The notes beneath the pieces are model-generated. The model searched no databases. It saw only the letters and a program-made list of their open reading frames with translations, and had not been told where the DNA came from. The position numbers were made by a program, and so were the translations under genes. A stretch of 34,651 nucleotides of DNA from an uncultured Hungatella sp. (lineage in GTDB: Bacteria > Bacillota > Clostridia > Lachnospirales > Lachnospiraceae): assembly GCA_910588325.1 (NCBI GenBank), contig CAJUPP010000038.1, forward strand, positions 1 to 34,651, in the 5' to 3' direction. Below are positions 1 to 8,600 of the stretch, in pieces. Numbering within the stretch: position 1 is the first letter of the stretch; every line of letters starts with the position of its first letter.

Positions 1-114
1 TATGAAAAACTGCAAGAGGAAAAGGCAGCTCCGGTCTTTGATGAAGAGGCTTATAGGATGGAGATCGAGGATGTCATGCGGATGTTTCGAGTGCCGATAG
101 AAGAGTATGTATAA
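1..114 (+). CDS. 3' end of an unrecognised gene (partial, runs off left edge)
   Basis: Frame 1 is open from the window edge and stops with TAA at 112-114. It gives 37 residues that are rich in Glu and end in the acidic-hydrophobic sequence MFRVPIEEYV. The fragment's base composition is like that of the ordinary chromosome and unlike the AT-rich gene that follows. I do not recognise the family from this tail and assign no function. The other two forward frames give either a Lys/Arg-rich junk peptide or early stops, so this frame is the more protein-like reading. Confidence 0.55.
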   Translation, partial: YEKLQEEKAAPVFDEEAYRMEIEDVMRMFRVPIEEYV

Positions 115-208
115 TATCTCCTTTTTCCATAAACTTGAAAAGGAAAAAAGAACATATTTCATATGTAGCACTTATTATAGGCATTATTTCCATCCTGTTT
201 AATTTTTC

Positions 209-237
209 TTGATGTATACAATACTCCGCTATATAAT
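209..237 (+). promoter_or_regulatory. SigA-type promoter for the orphan gene at 269
   Basis: A -35 box TTGATG (209-214) and a perfect -10 box TATAAT (232-237) are separated by 17 bases. Transcription would begin near 244, leaving a leader of about 25 bases before the ATG at 269. The promoter rules out the longer reading that starts at TTG 209, because that start would lie within the -35 box. Confidence 0.7.
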
Positions 238-268
238 TAAACAAATTTTTTTGAAAGAGAGACTGAAT

Positions 269-1018
269 ATGCAATTTTTGAATCGAGATTTTTATAACAA
301 TAATAATATTTTGGGCTATATTAATTCTTCAATGCAAACATTAATAAATATGAACTCTACCATTCTAGGGACAAAAGAATATATGCTTTTTTTCTATATC
401 AAAGAAGATTTTTCTGCAAACTACTTTTCGTTATACAATGCCGATATCGATTTAGAATGTCTAGGTTTTTCCGTCCTTCAACGAAATACTCGCCATTCTA
501 TCGAAGCTTTTCTTGATTTGGTAAATCTCAGTAATGATCCAGATTATCTAACAGTAATGGAACATTGCAATAACCGGAATAATCAATATGATCCAAAATA
601 CAATTCCATACTCCATGGATCATGTAATATTCCAAAAAAATATAAAATAGCAACCCAAATGTACAATGAAAGTATTCCTATAGATTTATTGACTATTTCA
701 TCAAAAACTAATAAATATACTCATCCAAATGTTTTTATAAGTATTTTAAATTACAATGACTATGATAAAAAATTAGATATTTTAAGGAATTTGTTAAATG
801 CGAATCTCTATACATTGACCGCTGCATATAAATTGATGCTTAAAATATTCAATAATAATATGACACCTGTGCTAACCTGCCCTACCTGTCCTTTTCCCAG
901 TCCCTATCTTAAAAATTGTGAACAGTGTTTTATTAATGAGGAAGCAAGATGTCAAAATTTAATAAAAAACGCACTAATTACATACACGAATCCATTTCAA
1001 AATCCATACTATCAATAA
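269..1018 (+). CDS. AT-rich orphan protein with C-terminal Cys4 motif, unknown function
   Basis: The product is 249 aa, counted from the ATG at 269. This start has a GAGAG-like ribosome site about seven bases upstream and lies just downstream of the promoter at 209-237. I do not recognise the family. The protein is rich in Asn, Tyr, Ile and Lys. It is probably mostly helical, with no signal peptide or membrane segment. Near the C-terminus it has C204-x2-C207-x9-C217-x2-C220 plus C228, which would suit a zinc ribbon or knuckle. One 60-base row (301-360) is 22% GC by hand count, far below the flagellar genes, so recent acquisition is likely. It is a single-gene unit converging on the restriction operon. 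A defence-island role is only suggested by location. Confidence 0.75.
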   Translation: MQFLNRDFYNNNNILGYINSSMQTLINMNSTILGTKEYMLFFYIKEDFSANYFSLYNADIDLECLGFSVLQRNTRHSIEAFLDLVNLSNDPDYLTVMEHCNNRNNQYDPKYNSILHGSCNIPKKYKIATQMYNESIPIDLLTISSKTNKYTHPNVFISILNYNDYDKKLDILRNLLNANLYTLTAAYKLMLKIFNNNMTPVLTCPTCPFPSPYLKNCEQCFINEEARCQNLIKNALITYTNPFQNPYYQ

Positions 1019-1088
1019 ACTTCTGTAAGCAGAGAAACCTATAAGCTATTTTTCTTTCGTATATATTACATTACAATTAAGCTTTCTA

Positions 1089-1135
1089 ACAAGAACTATG
1101 GGAATCCACCTTAATACTGGTTTCTTGTAATTTTT
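1089..1135 (+). terminator. possible weak terminator of the orphan gene
   Basis: ACAAGAA (1089-1095) pairs with TTCTTGT (1122-1128), and the T-rich stretch AATTTTT follows. The stem has only seven A/T-rich pairs and the loop is long (26 bases), so this is a weak candidate. It lies about 70 bases after the stop codon of the plus-strand gene, between two convergent transcription units. No better terminator for the minus-strand restriction operon was found in 1019-1148. Confidence 0.3.
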
Positions 1136-1148
1136 AACTAAATACTTT

Positions 1149-1769
1149 TTACTCATCATTACCTTGTTGAATGCCAATATCCTTTACATCAGCATAAAAA
1201 TTATTTGTATAATTATTTATAACCTGTGTGCTTGATGCAATCTCTCTTTCTTTTTCAGTAAAGGTCATATTTTCTCCCAATATCTCATTCTCTTCAAGCA
1301 ATAATGCCCAATCCAATATCTTATTTCTAACCGTACTCATAATTCTATACATTTCACTTTTAGAAACAAAAAATGCATATTTTGTCGGCATAAAATCTGT
1401 TGAATTGTTAAAAAACTCTGTCAAAGCAGCATTTACCGTTAAACACACTGAGCCGTCACTCGAATTATATGAATCCGATATTGCAGAGATAGAAAGTCCC
1501 AACGGTATACATGAAACTTCATCTGCTATATCTGCTGATAAAATCATTGGTATCCAACCATTATACGGATTCCAAGCTTTTATTTCCCCTCTAACATTGC
1601 GATACTCTGGCAGATGATTTTCATATCCATTTTGTTCTTGATTTATCCACTCTTCTAAATCTTTAAGTTTCAGCTTTTTTGCCACTAAATAAGCTTTTCT
1701 AAGCAAAGATTCTATAGAAATATTTTCATCCAATGCTTCCTTTTGTAATTCCAACACTATACCGCCCAT
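1149..1769 (-). CDS. AbiTii-domain protein with C-terminal RHIM-like motif
   Basis: The product is 206 aa. Residues 1-75 match the AbiTii abortive-infection pattern as I know it: LLRKAYLVAKKLKLKDLEEW, then an NGY, an EYRNVRG and a WNPYNGWIP element (66-74). The middle is a mixed region of unknown fold with no membrane segment. The protein ends with YTNNFYADVKDIGIQQG at 187-203, three residues before the stop. The neighbouring protein carries nearly the same motif. The ATG has a good AGGAGA ribosome site. The gene is last in the hsdRMS operon, 24 bases after its partner. AbiTii proteins are linked to phage defence by genome context, and the biochemical activity is not established to my knowledge. 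The domain call is by eye from the motif; the role as partner or effector of the upstream gene is inference. Confidence 0.7.
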   Translation of the reverse strand: MGGIVLELQKEALDENISIESLLRKAYLVAKKLKLKDLEEWINQEQNGYENHLPEYRNVRGEIKAWNPYNGWIPMILSADIADEVSCIPLGLSISAISDSYNSSDGSVCLTVNAALTEFFNNSTDFMPTKYAFFVSKSEMYRIMSTVRNKILDWALLLEENEILGENMTFTEKEREIASSTQVINNYTNNFYADVKDIGIQQGNDE

Positions 1770-1793
1770 ACTTATCTCCTGCTTTATTATTTT

Positions 1794-2588
1794 TTATAAT
1801 AGACTCAAAATTCCAGACGCAATAAGACTTCCCCCTACACCCATGGCAAGATTTTTTATATCTGCTAACAAAACTTGTATTTTGCTAGGATTCTCTTGTC
1901 TTTGGACTAACACTAAGATTTCTTCCATTTTTTCTCTCAATTCACTTGCACTCTCTCCAAATTCCGAATCCAACATTCCATCATATTTCCTTATTTGTTC
2001 AATAATTTTTCCTACTGCATCATAATCAAATTCATTATTTACATTCTTGGTTTGTGTAGAATTTTTTGTTCCTTGTTGAATCTGAATATCGGATACATCT
2101 CCATTAAAAATATTTGTATAACTGCTTGTTTTTTGTTCTTGATTCATTGCGTTCTCCTTATCTTGAAAATATGATAATATACTTGGCAGAATACTTATTT
2201 CCCAGATACCAGATATGTAGTAAGCATACTGCGAAATCAAACCATACTGTTTAAGTTTTTCAAACTCAAATTGCAAATCACGTTCCAAATACTCAGGAAT
2301 TCTAATATCATTATTTGTCAGTTTAAAATCATTCCTTTTATAACCATCACAAATATTAGCTACTAACTCTTCTGCTGTGGAATCAATAATTTTCAGTCCG
2401 CCGACAGTTGGCTGCCCATTTACGATGGAAGCTGCCCTCTCTCTTCTTGCATCTATTTGAGCCTGTCTATTAGCTTCCCTTCGCTGTTTATCCGCTAATC
2501 TTTTATCTGCTTGGATTTTTTTCTTGACATTCTTAGCTGCCTCTTTTTGATATTTTTCTAATGCTTTTTCCAATGAACTTTTTGGCAT
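1794..2588 (-). CDS. coiled-coil / winged-helix-like protein with RHIM-like motif and hydrophobic tail
   Basis: The product is 264 aa. Residues 1-55 are a highly charged Lys/Arg/Ala/Gln helix, probably a coiled coil. Residues 72-142 (LKQYGLIS, then ISGIWEISIL) look like a winged helix. YTNIFNGDVSDIQIQQG at 157-173 is followed by TKNSTQ and is shared with the next gene. Residues 188-240 are helical. The last 19 residues, from NLAMGVGGSL to the end, are hydrophobic and Gly/Ser-rich, compatible with a membrane-inserting tail. The start has a strong GGAGGTG site. The gene lies 15 bases after hsdS, so it is co-transcribed with the restriction system. I know no named family for the whole chain. A pore-forming or membrane-targeted effector gated through the motif is plausible but unproven. 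Confidence 0.75.
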   Translation of the reverse strand: MPKSSLEKALEKYQKEAAKNVKKKIQADKRLADKQRREANRQAQIDARRERAASIVNGQPTVGGLKIIDSTAEELVANICDGYKRNDFKLTNNDIRIPEYLERDLQFEFEKLKQYGLISQYAYYISGIWEISILPSILSYFQDKENAMNQEQKTSSYTNIFNGDVSDIQIQQGTKNSTQTKNVNNEFDYDAVGKIIEQIRKYDGMLDSEFGESASELREKMEEILVLVQRQENPSKIQVLLADIKNLAMGVGGSLIASGILSLL

Positions 2589-2603
2589 ACATACACCTCC
2601 ATG

Positions 2604-4112
2604 CTATGTTTCTACAAGTATTGTTTTAAGTAATTCGATTGCGGACATTTCATCTGAATCATTTGTTCCTAATTCCCCCCGGAATGCGTTAGCAAGAATT
2701 GATTTTCTTATACCTTCAACATTCTCCAAAGTAGTTTCAATTGAATCAATAATAGAATTTTCCTTATTCATTAAATTATCTATTATCTTAACAATCTCAT
2801 TTTGTTCCTCCAATGGCGGGATAATAAAATCCAATTCTCTTACCCGCTGGCAATTTAACGCTTGAGGACCTGAGCCAACTCCCTTTTCTCTATTCCTCTT
2901 ATACTGTTTTTGTAGCCAGTACCAAAGGAACTTAGAATTTATCTGTCCATGTTCTATAACAATTGCGGCAATATTTTGGTTAGTAGTTGCCTCAATATTC
3001 AGAATGGCACTCTGTCCTCTTGTCTTTCCCTCCCCAATCATCGCAATTAATACTGTACCTATTGGAAGTAATTTCACAGATGAATTATCATATCCCTCCT
3101 GCGTAATTCGTTCTTCTGTGTATGCAATAACATTGTTTCTTACCTCTCCTGAACTAACCCATGGAATATCGCCATTCCAAAAATTATCACATTTTCTTGA
3201 TGGAGTACTGCCATTTGTAACAATCGAAACTGCACCTATATTCCCCTGATACCAACAGACATTAGAACTCATTGTTATTTCATTAAGTTTGCTTTGACCA
3301 TCTTCTATGAATTTTTTTTCTCTCTTTGATAAATTCAACGAATACTTTTCAATGTTATCTATTACACAATTTTTTATGTTTAAATGATTCCGTCTCCATT
3401 TCTCTGTCAATATTCCTGAATATGCTTTTTGCAAAATAGAATTTCGTCTTTCATTACAAATCCTTAAAGAATCTTCTAACTTCTCTTTCACTTCATCCAA
3501 TTTAGCAAATAAGTTCTCTATTCGCTCTACAATACGTTGCTGCTCTTGTAATGGTGGTAAAGGTATCGGAGATTTCATAATATATTCTGCTCTTATGTTA
3601 TTTATATTTACCCCACTCGCCAAAAGACGTATTCTTTCTCTGTAAATTTGAGATTGAAAATAATAATCTACATATCTTTTACAGAGCTTTTGTTTGGGTC
3701 TGACTAACATCAGGAATGCTCCAAATGACACATCTGAATAATTAGCAAATGATATTCCTGCTCTTCCAATTACTTTCTTGCTACCCGTTGACGATACAAT
3801 AATAATATCATTTTCTTGTATATATTGTTCAAACTTAACTAAAGATTTATCTACATATATATTTTCTGCCTCAATATCAATAGCCCCCTCCAAAATATTA
3901 CCACCACGCATTACCAAACAGTCATTTTTACATTTAACTAAATGACTTTCATTCTTTTTATATGAAACTCCTCTATGTAAGTCTACCAGATTTCCCACTA
4001 TAGTCCAGCACCAATTCTCCGGCACTTCATACGGCTGCTCCTCCACCGGCACCAACGCCCGCTCCAGCTTCTCCTCTAAGGTCAATTCCTCTTTCTTCTT
4101 TCCTCTCGCCAT
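2604..4112 (-). CDS. hsdS: type I restriction enzyme specificity subunit HsdS
   Basis: The product is 502 aa, a normal length. HsdS sets the DNA target of the methylase and nuclease complex. Two target-recognition domains (about 30-185 and 285-430) are each followed by a conserved spacer helix. The first contains PLPPLQEQQRIVERIENLFA (184-203) and ends with ILQKAYSG and LTEKWR. The second contains PPLEEQNEIVKIIDNL and ends with SILANAFRGEL. This duplicated half-repeat layout means a bipartite target. The sequence cannot be read from the protein. The gene begins one base after hsdM. GC drops abruptly from 63% (4021-4080) to 30% (3901-3960) at the start of the first recognition domain, a sign of domain exchange. 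No inverted second hsdS or invertase is present in the window. Confidence 0.95.
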   Translation of the reverse strand: MARGKKKEELTLEEKLERALVPVEEQPYEVPENWCWTIVGNLVDLHRGVSYKKNESHLVKCKNDCLVMRGGNILEGAIDIEAENIYVDKSLVKFEQYIQENDIIIVSSTGSKKVIGRAGISFANYSDVSFGAFLMLVRPKQKLCKRYVDYYFQSQIYRERIRLLASGVNINNIRAEYIMKSPIPLPPLQEQQRIVERIENLFAKLDEVKEKLEDSLRICNERRNSILQKAYSGILTEKWRRNHLNIKNCVIDNIEKYSLNLSKREKKFIEDGQSKLNEITMSSNVCWYQGNIGAVSIVTNGSTPSRKCDNFWNGDIPWVSSGEVRNNVIAYTEERITQEGYDNSSVKLLPIGTVLIAMIGEGKTRGQSAILNIEATTNQNIAAIVIEHGQINSKFLWYWLQKQYKRNREKGVGSGPQALNCQRVRELDFIIPPLEEQNEIVKIIDNLMNKENSIIDSIETTLENVEGIRKSILANAFRGELGTNDSDEMSAIELLKTILVET

Positions 4113-4113
4113 G

Positions 4114-5526
4114 CTACACCTCTGTACTTTCCAGAGACTTTAACTCCTTTACCACGCTCTTTAACAAATCCACTGCTTCCTCCAACTGGGAAATACATTC
4201 CTCCCCACTTTCAATCGGATCTGGCAAATCCTCATAATCCAGCACAGAATCATCCCGAATCAAGCCTTTATCCAAGGTATTTCCCAATTCCTCCCTGGTA
4301 AAAACATTCCATCTTTCATCCTCTACCGCATGACGGTCTTTTGCGGTATATGCCGCTATAAAGTCCTTGAAATGCTCATATTTCAGCGGATTTGTCTTGC
4401 CAAAAGATGGCATATTGGTTCTGAGGTCATAAAACCATACTTCCTCTGTATTATTGTGGTCAGTCGTTCCTCTTCTAAAAAACAGTACGTTTGTCTTGAC
4501 TCCCTGTGCATAGAAAATACCTGTCGGCAGGCGAAGCACCGTATAAAGATTACATTTATCCATAAGGTCAGCACGAATCCTCTCGCCTTCACCGTCTGCA
4601 AACAATACATTGTCAGGCAGTACAACTGCTGCCCTTGCCTTACCGTCTGCTTTCAAAGAACGGTATATATGCTGTAAGAAATTAAGCTGCTTATTGCTTG
4701 TCTGATAGGTAAAGTCATCCCGATTTGCCCGCTCACCGCCTTTCTTAGTTCCAAATGGTGGATTAGTAAGTACCACATCAAATCCATGCATTACCTTCCC
4801 TTGATTGGATAGTGTATCACATAGATAAATTTTCCCTTCTATATCGTGAAGCATTGCATTCATTAGTGCAAGCCGATGTGTTTCATGCACCAGCTCTGCT
4901 CCGGTAAATGCCTCCTTCTGCTCAAATGCCGCTTCTTCCTCTGTTAAGTCCATCCAGTCGTTGGTATGCTCTTTTACATAACGGTCAGCCGCAATCATAA
5001 AGCCAAACGTACCACATGCCGGGTCGTTGCACCGTTCACCCGGCTGTGGTGCAATCAGTTCTGTCATCACATCTATGAGCACCCTCGGCGTAAAATACTG
5101 TCCCGCTCCGGACTTCTTTTCGTTTGCGTTCTTCTCCAACAAGCCCTCGTACAGATTCCCCAGACCTTCCTCTTTTGCCGAATACCAGTCCAGTTCATCA
5201 ATGTTCGTAATGATTTTCTTTAAATTTGCCGGCTCCTCTATATTGCTTCTTGCCCCTTGGTAAATTTCCTGCACACGTCCACTACAGTTTTCTCCAAGTT
5301 CCCTGAGCAGTTCTTCATAAAAACGCTTTAACTCCATACCCTCTTTAATTTTTAATGCATCCCAACGGTAATCTTCCGGAATATTCTTTTCCGAACCTGT
5401 TTCCTTTGCCATTTTCAAAAACAAAATATAGGTCAGCTCCGTCACATACTGATGATAGGTGATTCCATCATCACGAAGTACATTACAAAGATTCCATAAC
5501 TTTGATACAATTTCTGCATTTGTCAT
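4114..5526 (-). CDS. hsdM: type I restriction system adenine methyltransferase HsdM
   Basis: The product is 470 aa from the chosen start. It would transfer a methyl group from S-adenosylmethionine to the N6 of adenine in the site chosen by HsdS. The N-terminal helical domain starts TNAEIVSKLWNLCNVLRDDG. AGQYFTPR (141-148) is motif X, DPACGTFGF (168-176) is the SAM-binding motif I, and NPPF (255-258) is the catalytic motif IV. A longer reading starts at 5550, but GGAGG lies six bases upstream of the ATG at 5526 and inside that longer reading, so 5526 is the better start. Type I methylase needs two HsdM and one HsdS to act. All motifs appear intact, so the enzyme is probably active. Confidence 0.96.
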   Translation of the reverse strand: MTNAEIVSKLWNLCNVLRDDGITYHQYVTELTYILFLKMAKETGSEKNIPEDYRWDALKIKEGMELKRFYEELLRELGENCSGRVQEIYQGARSNIEEPANLKKIITNIDELDWYSAKEEGLGNLYEGLLEKNANEKKSGAGQYFTPRVLIDVMTELIAPQPGERCNDPACGTFGFMIAADRYVKEHTNDWMDLTEEEAAFEQKEAFTGAELVHETHRLALMNAMLHDIEGKIYLCDTLSNQGKVMHGFDVVLTNPPFGTKKGGERANRDDFTYQTSNKQLNFLQHIYRSLKADGKARAAVVLPDNVLFADGEGERIRADLMDKCNLYTVLRLPTGIFYAQGVKTNVLFFRRGTTDHNNTEEVWFYDLRTNMPSFGKTNPLKYEHFKDFIAAYTAKDRHAVEDERWNVFTREELGNTLDKGLIRDDSVLDYEDLPDPIESGEECISQLEEAVDLLKSVVKELKSLESTEV

Positions 5527-5567
5527 AGTCATCCTCCATGCCGCTTTCATCGGCTCTTGTATTAACC

Positions 5568-5589
5568 GAAAAATGCGTTAGCATTTTTC
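5568..5589. repeat. perfect 9-bp stem-loop between hsdR and hsdM
   Basis: GAAAAATGC (5568-5576) and GCATTTTTC (5581-5589) are perfect inverted repeats around the loop GTTA. The stem is AT-rich. It lies just upstream of the hsdM start region and directly beside a larger hairpin at 5592-5661. Confidence 0.7.
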
Positions 5590-5591
5590 CA

Positions 5592-5661
5592 GTGTGAAAC
5601 TTAGATGTTCTTCGGCAAAGCCTTCATAATGCTTTGTCGATTTTAGAACATCTTCTCACAC
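5592..5661. repeat. large nested stem-loop directly after the hsdR stop codon
   Basis: Three nested pairings share one axis. GTGTGA (5592-5597) pairs with TCACAC (5656-5661), AGATGTTC (5603-5610) with GAACATCT (5646-5653), and CAAAGC (5616-5621) with GCTTTG (5631-5636). Small internal loops separate them. In the operon transcript this 70-nt structure begins two bases after the hsdR stop. It has no uridine run, so it is not a classical terminator. It may protect the upstream message end, be a processing site, or attenuate hsdM expression. A small palindromic repeat element is another option. Confidence 0.7.
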
Positions 5662-5663
5662 TT

Positions 5664-8600
5664 TTATGCGGTATACATATAGCTATTGATTTCATCAATA
5701 ATTGCATCCAGTTTATTTCCAAATGCTTTATCAACCGCTGCATAACCGCCTTTAATTTTAAACTGCGGTGCCTCAAAAGTCTCCTTATTCAGCACAGCTT
5801 CTTTCAACAAATAGGCTTCTATCCGTTCCAGCCAATTAAGCTGTACCTTGCTTAACTCCGGATGTGCCTCCTTTGTCTTCATAATCGCAGAATGAATCCG
5901 TTCCTCCTTGCTGACTAAGGCATCTCCAATGCTTTTCTGACGGATAAAGCTGATAATATCTGCGGCAATATCTTCATTCGTCATCTGCTTCCACGCTGTC
6001 TGAAGCATAGTCTCGCTGAAATGATTCCGGTCAAGAATCAATTTCAGTTCTCTTAATGACTGTCTGGTCAATTCTTTCGGTCTGGTCGCTACGATATTCA
6101 ATGCAGCAATCTTATTGATATTGCTGTCAATAAAAGCATGGAACTCCCTCAGATAATCTTCGGGTTTTGCAGCATCACCATAACCTCTTTCGTGGCTGCT
6201 TATCTCGTCCTTTGCATCACTGATAAACTTCGGTCTTTCCTGCGGAATCCCCCTCACATAAGCAAATGCATCCCGACACTTTTTCACAGTTTCCACTGCC
6301 TGATCTGTTGGCATATTGCGGATTGTATCTGCAAAGCTTTCCGGTGATTCCCCTCCTGACAGAGACTTAAATTGCTCCCTGTATTCCTCTGGCATTTTAT
6401 TTTTGTTTCGCAAAATTTTTGCAATAATAATGTCTATCTGATTCCCTCTTGCCCTGTCGCTTTCCAGATTGTCGATACCATCTATTAAATCTTCAAAAGT
6501 TTCCTTTGGATTGACCACAACTGGTTTCATCGTAGACATTGGTTCTAACGCCTGATATACCCCAACGGCATCATAGATTTCAAAATGTGTTTTCCCAATC
6601 CCCAGACATAGTCTGGTGGCACGTCCAAGCATCTGCTCAAAAAGAATACGAGAACGGATTCTCCGCAGAAATACCAGATTGACGATCTCCTCCACATCAA
6701 TGCCTGTGGTCAGTAAATCAACGGTTACAACAATGTTTGGAAATGTTTCATTCTTAAACCGCCGGATTGCTTCTTTAATTTTTACCGGATTGCCATTTTC
6801 TATGGAACCGGTAATCTTCATAACGGCTTCTTCGCTAATTCCCTGCTCGGAATAATAATCTTTCAAAATCTTTGTAATCATATCCGCATGGGCATCATCC
6901 ACTGCGAAAATAAGGGTTTTTCCCTTTTCATTTGGATCAATGTCCTTGGCCATCTCAGCTAAAACGGTTTCATTAAAGCCTTTTGTGACTACCTTTCTGT
7001 TAAAATCCTCTATCTCAAACTTCAAATCGTCTTCCAACTCATCACTATTGGTAACCGTATTGGTCACAGGATCATAGATAGGAGCAGTGCTCCCTGCCTC
7101 AAAGACAATCCCTTCCTCGCTAAGCTTCGTCCTGATAATATGGGGTGCATCGTGGTCTACCAGATAGCCATCCACTACGGCTGTCCGGTAATCATAGGAA
7201 TATACCGGCTTTCCAAAGATTTGTGTTGTATGAAGAGCAGGGGTGGCGGTAAGGGCAATCTTAACCGCATCAAAATAATCAATGACCGCCCGGTATTTGC
7301 TGCGAAAATCATCCTGATTACGATAAAGCACTTCATCTTCGCCCATTTCCTTATCCAGAATATATCCTCGGTGTGCTTCATCCACGATAATGCAATCGTA
7401 GTCCGACACTCCTATACTGACATCCGTTTCATTGTAAAGAATACGTTTTACCAGACTCTGAACCGTTGCAATGTGGACACGAGTATCCTTTTCAAATTCC
7501 TTTTCCCCGAGGTCTTTGATATCATATAATTGATTCAGCGTTTTTAAATCTTCCAGCTTTACCTCTTTGAAGGTATCCATTGTCTGGTCTCCAAGGGCTG
7601 TTCTGTCAACCAGATATAGAATTCTTTTAAACCGTTTCGCAGACAAAAAGCGGTAAATCATGCCAAGAACCGTTCTTGTCTTTCCGGTTCCCGTTGCCAT
7701 GGCAAGCAGCACCGTATTTTTATGTTCCGCAATGGCTTTCTCGGCTGCCTTAACCGCTTCGATCTGATAGTAACGCAGCCCCAATCCGTTGGAATCTTCT
7801 AATATCTCATACCCTGTAGCTGCAAGTTTTCGATCTGCTTCCGCTATATCCCTTTCCAAATCCTGTTCCAACCCCTCCGGGCTTGGCCATCCTGCCAGAG
7901 CCTTTGAAGCATTAAACTGCTGTCTGGTATCTAAAAACCAAATGCCAGACATTTCTTCATACTGTTTGATATAATCCCTGCCATTCGTAGCAAACAGGAA
8001 CGGAACCTTATACTCCCCATACTGCTTCAGCAAATATTTTTCATGCTCTGCCTTAATCCTCCTTGCATACTCTTTACACTGACCATCCAATACGGAAGAA
8101 ACATTCGTATGTTTTTTCTTCGCCTCAATAATCCCAACCATTTTTTCGCCAATAAAGAGTGCATAATCCGCATACCCTCCATGACCTGTTGCGGAATCGG
8201 TCGGCCACTCCGCAATTGCAAGATTCCTGCCTTTGGCTGGCCGAATCCCTTTGGAGTAACGGATTGCCCCCGTATCCGCATCCCATCCAACTTTGCGGAG
8301 CTGCTCATCAATCAATTCTCTCGTCTGTGCCTCGGAAAGTTTTACTTTCATCGCTTTTTTGTAAGCAATTGCCCTTCTTGCACTGTCCGATTTTCCAGCC
8401 TTCTGAATCTGCTGCAATTCAATGAGTAATGCTTTATTACGTTCCTCCAGCTCCCGGTTTTCCTTTTCCAATTCATCCAGACTAACCGTAATATCCTCCG
8501 GCTGAACATACTCCGCAGGACTGTAACTGTAATCCCCATAGGTCTGCATATACCATATGCAGAGTTCATACAACAGCGGTAGATTATTTAATGCCTTTTC

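Noticed and set aside
209..268. Longer start of the orphan gene at TTG 209
   Set aside because: This start lies inside the -35 box of a strong promoter, and an ATG with a ribosome site follows at 269.
5568..5661. The hairpins considered as a transposon relic or phase-variation inversion site
   Set aside because: There is no target duplication, no invertase gene and no second hsdS copy in the window, so only the structural description is kept.
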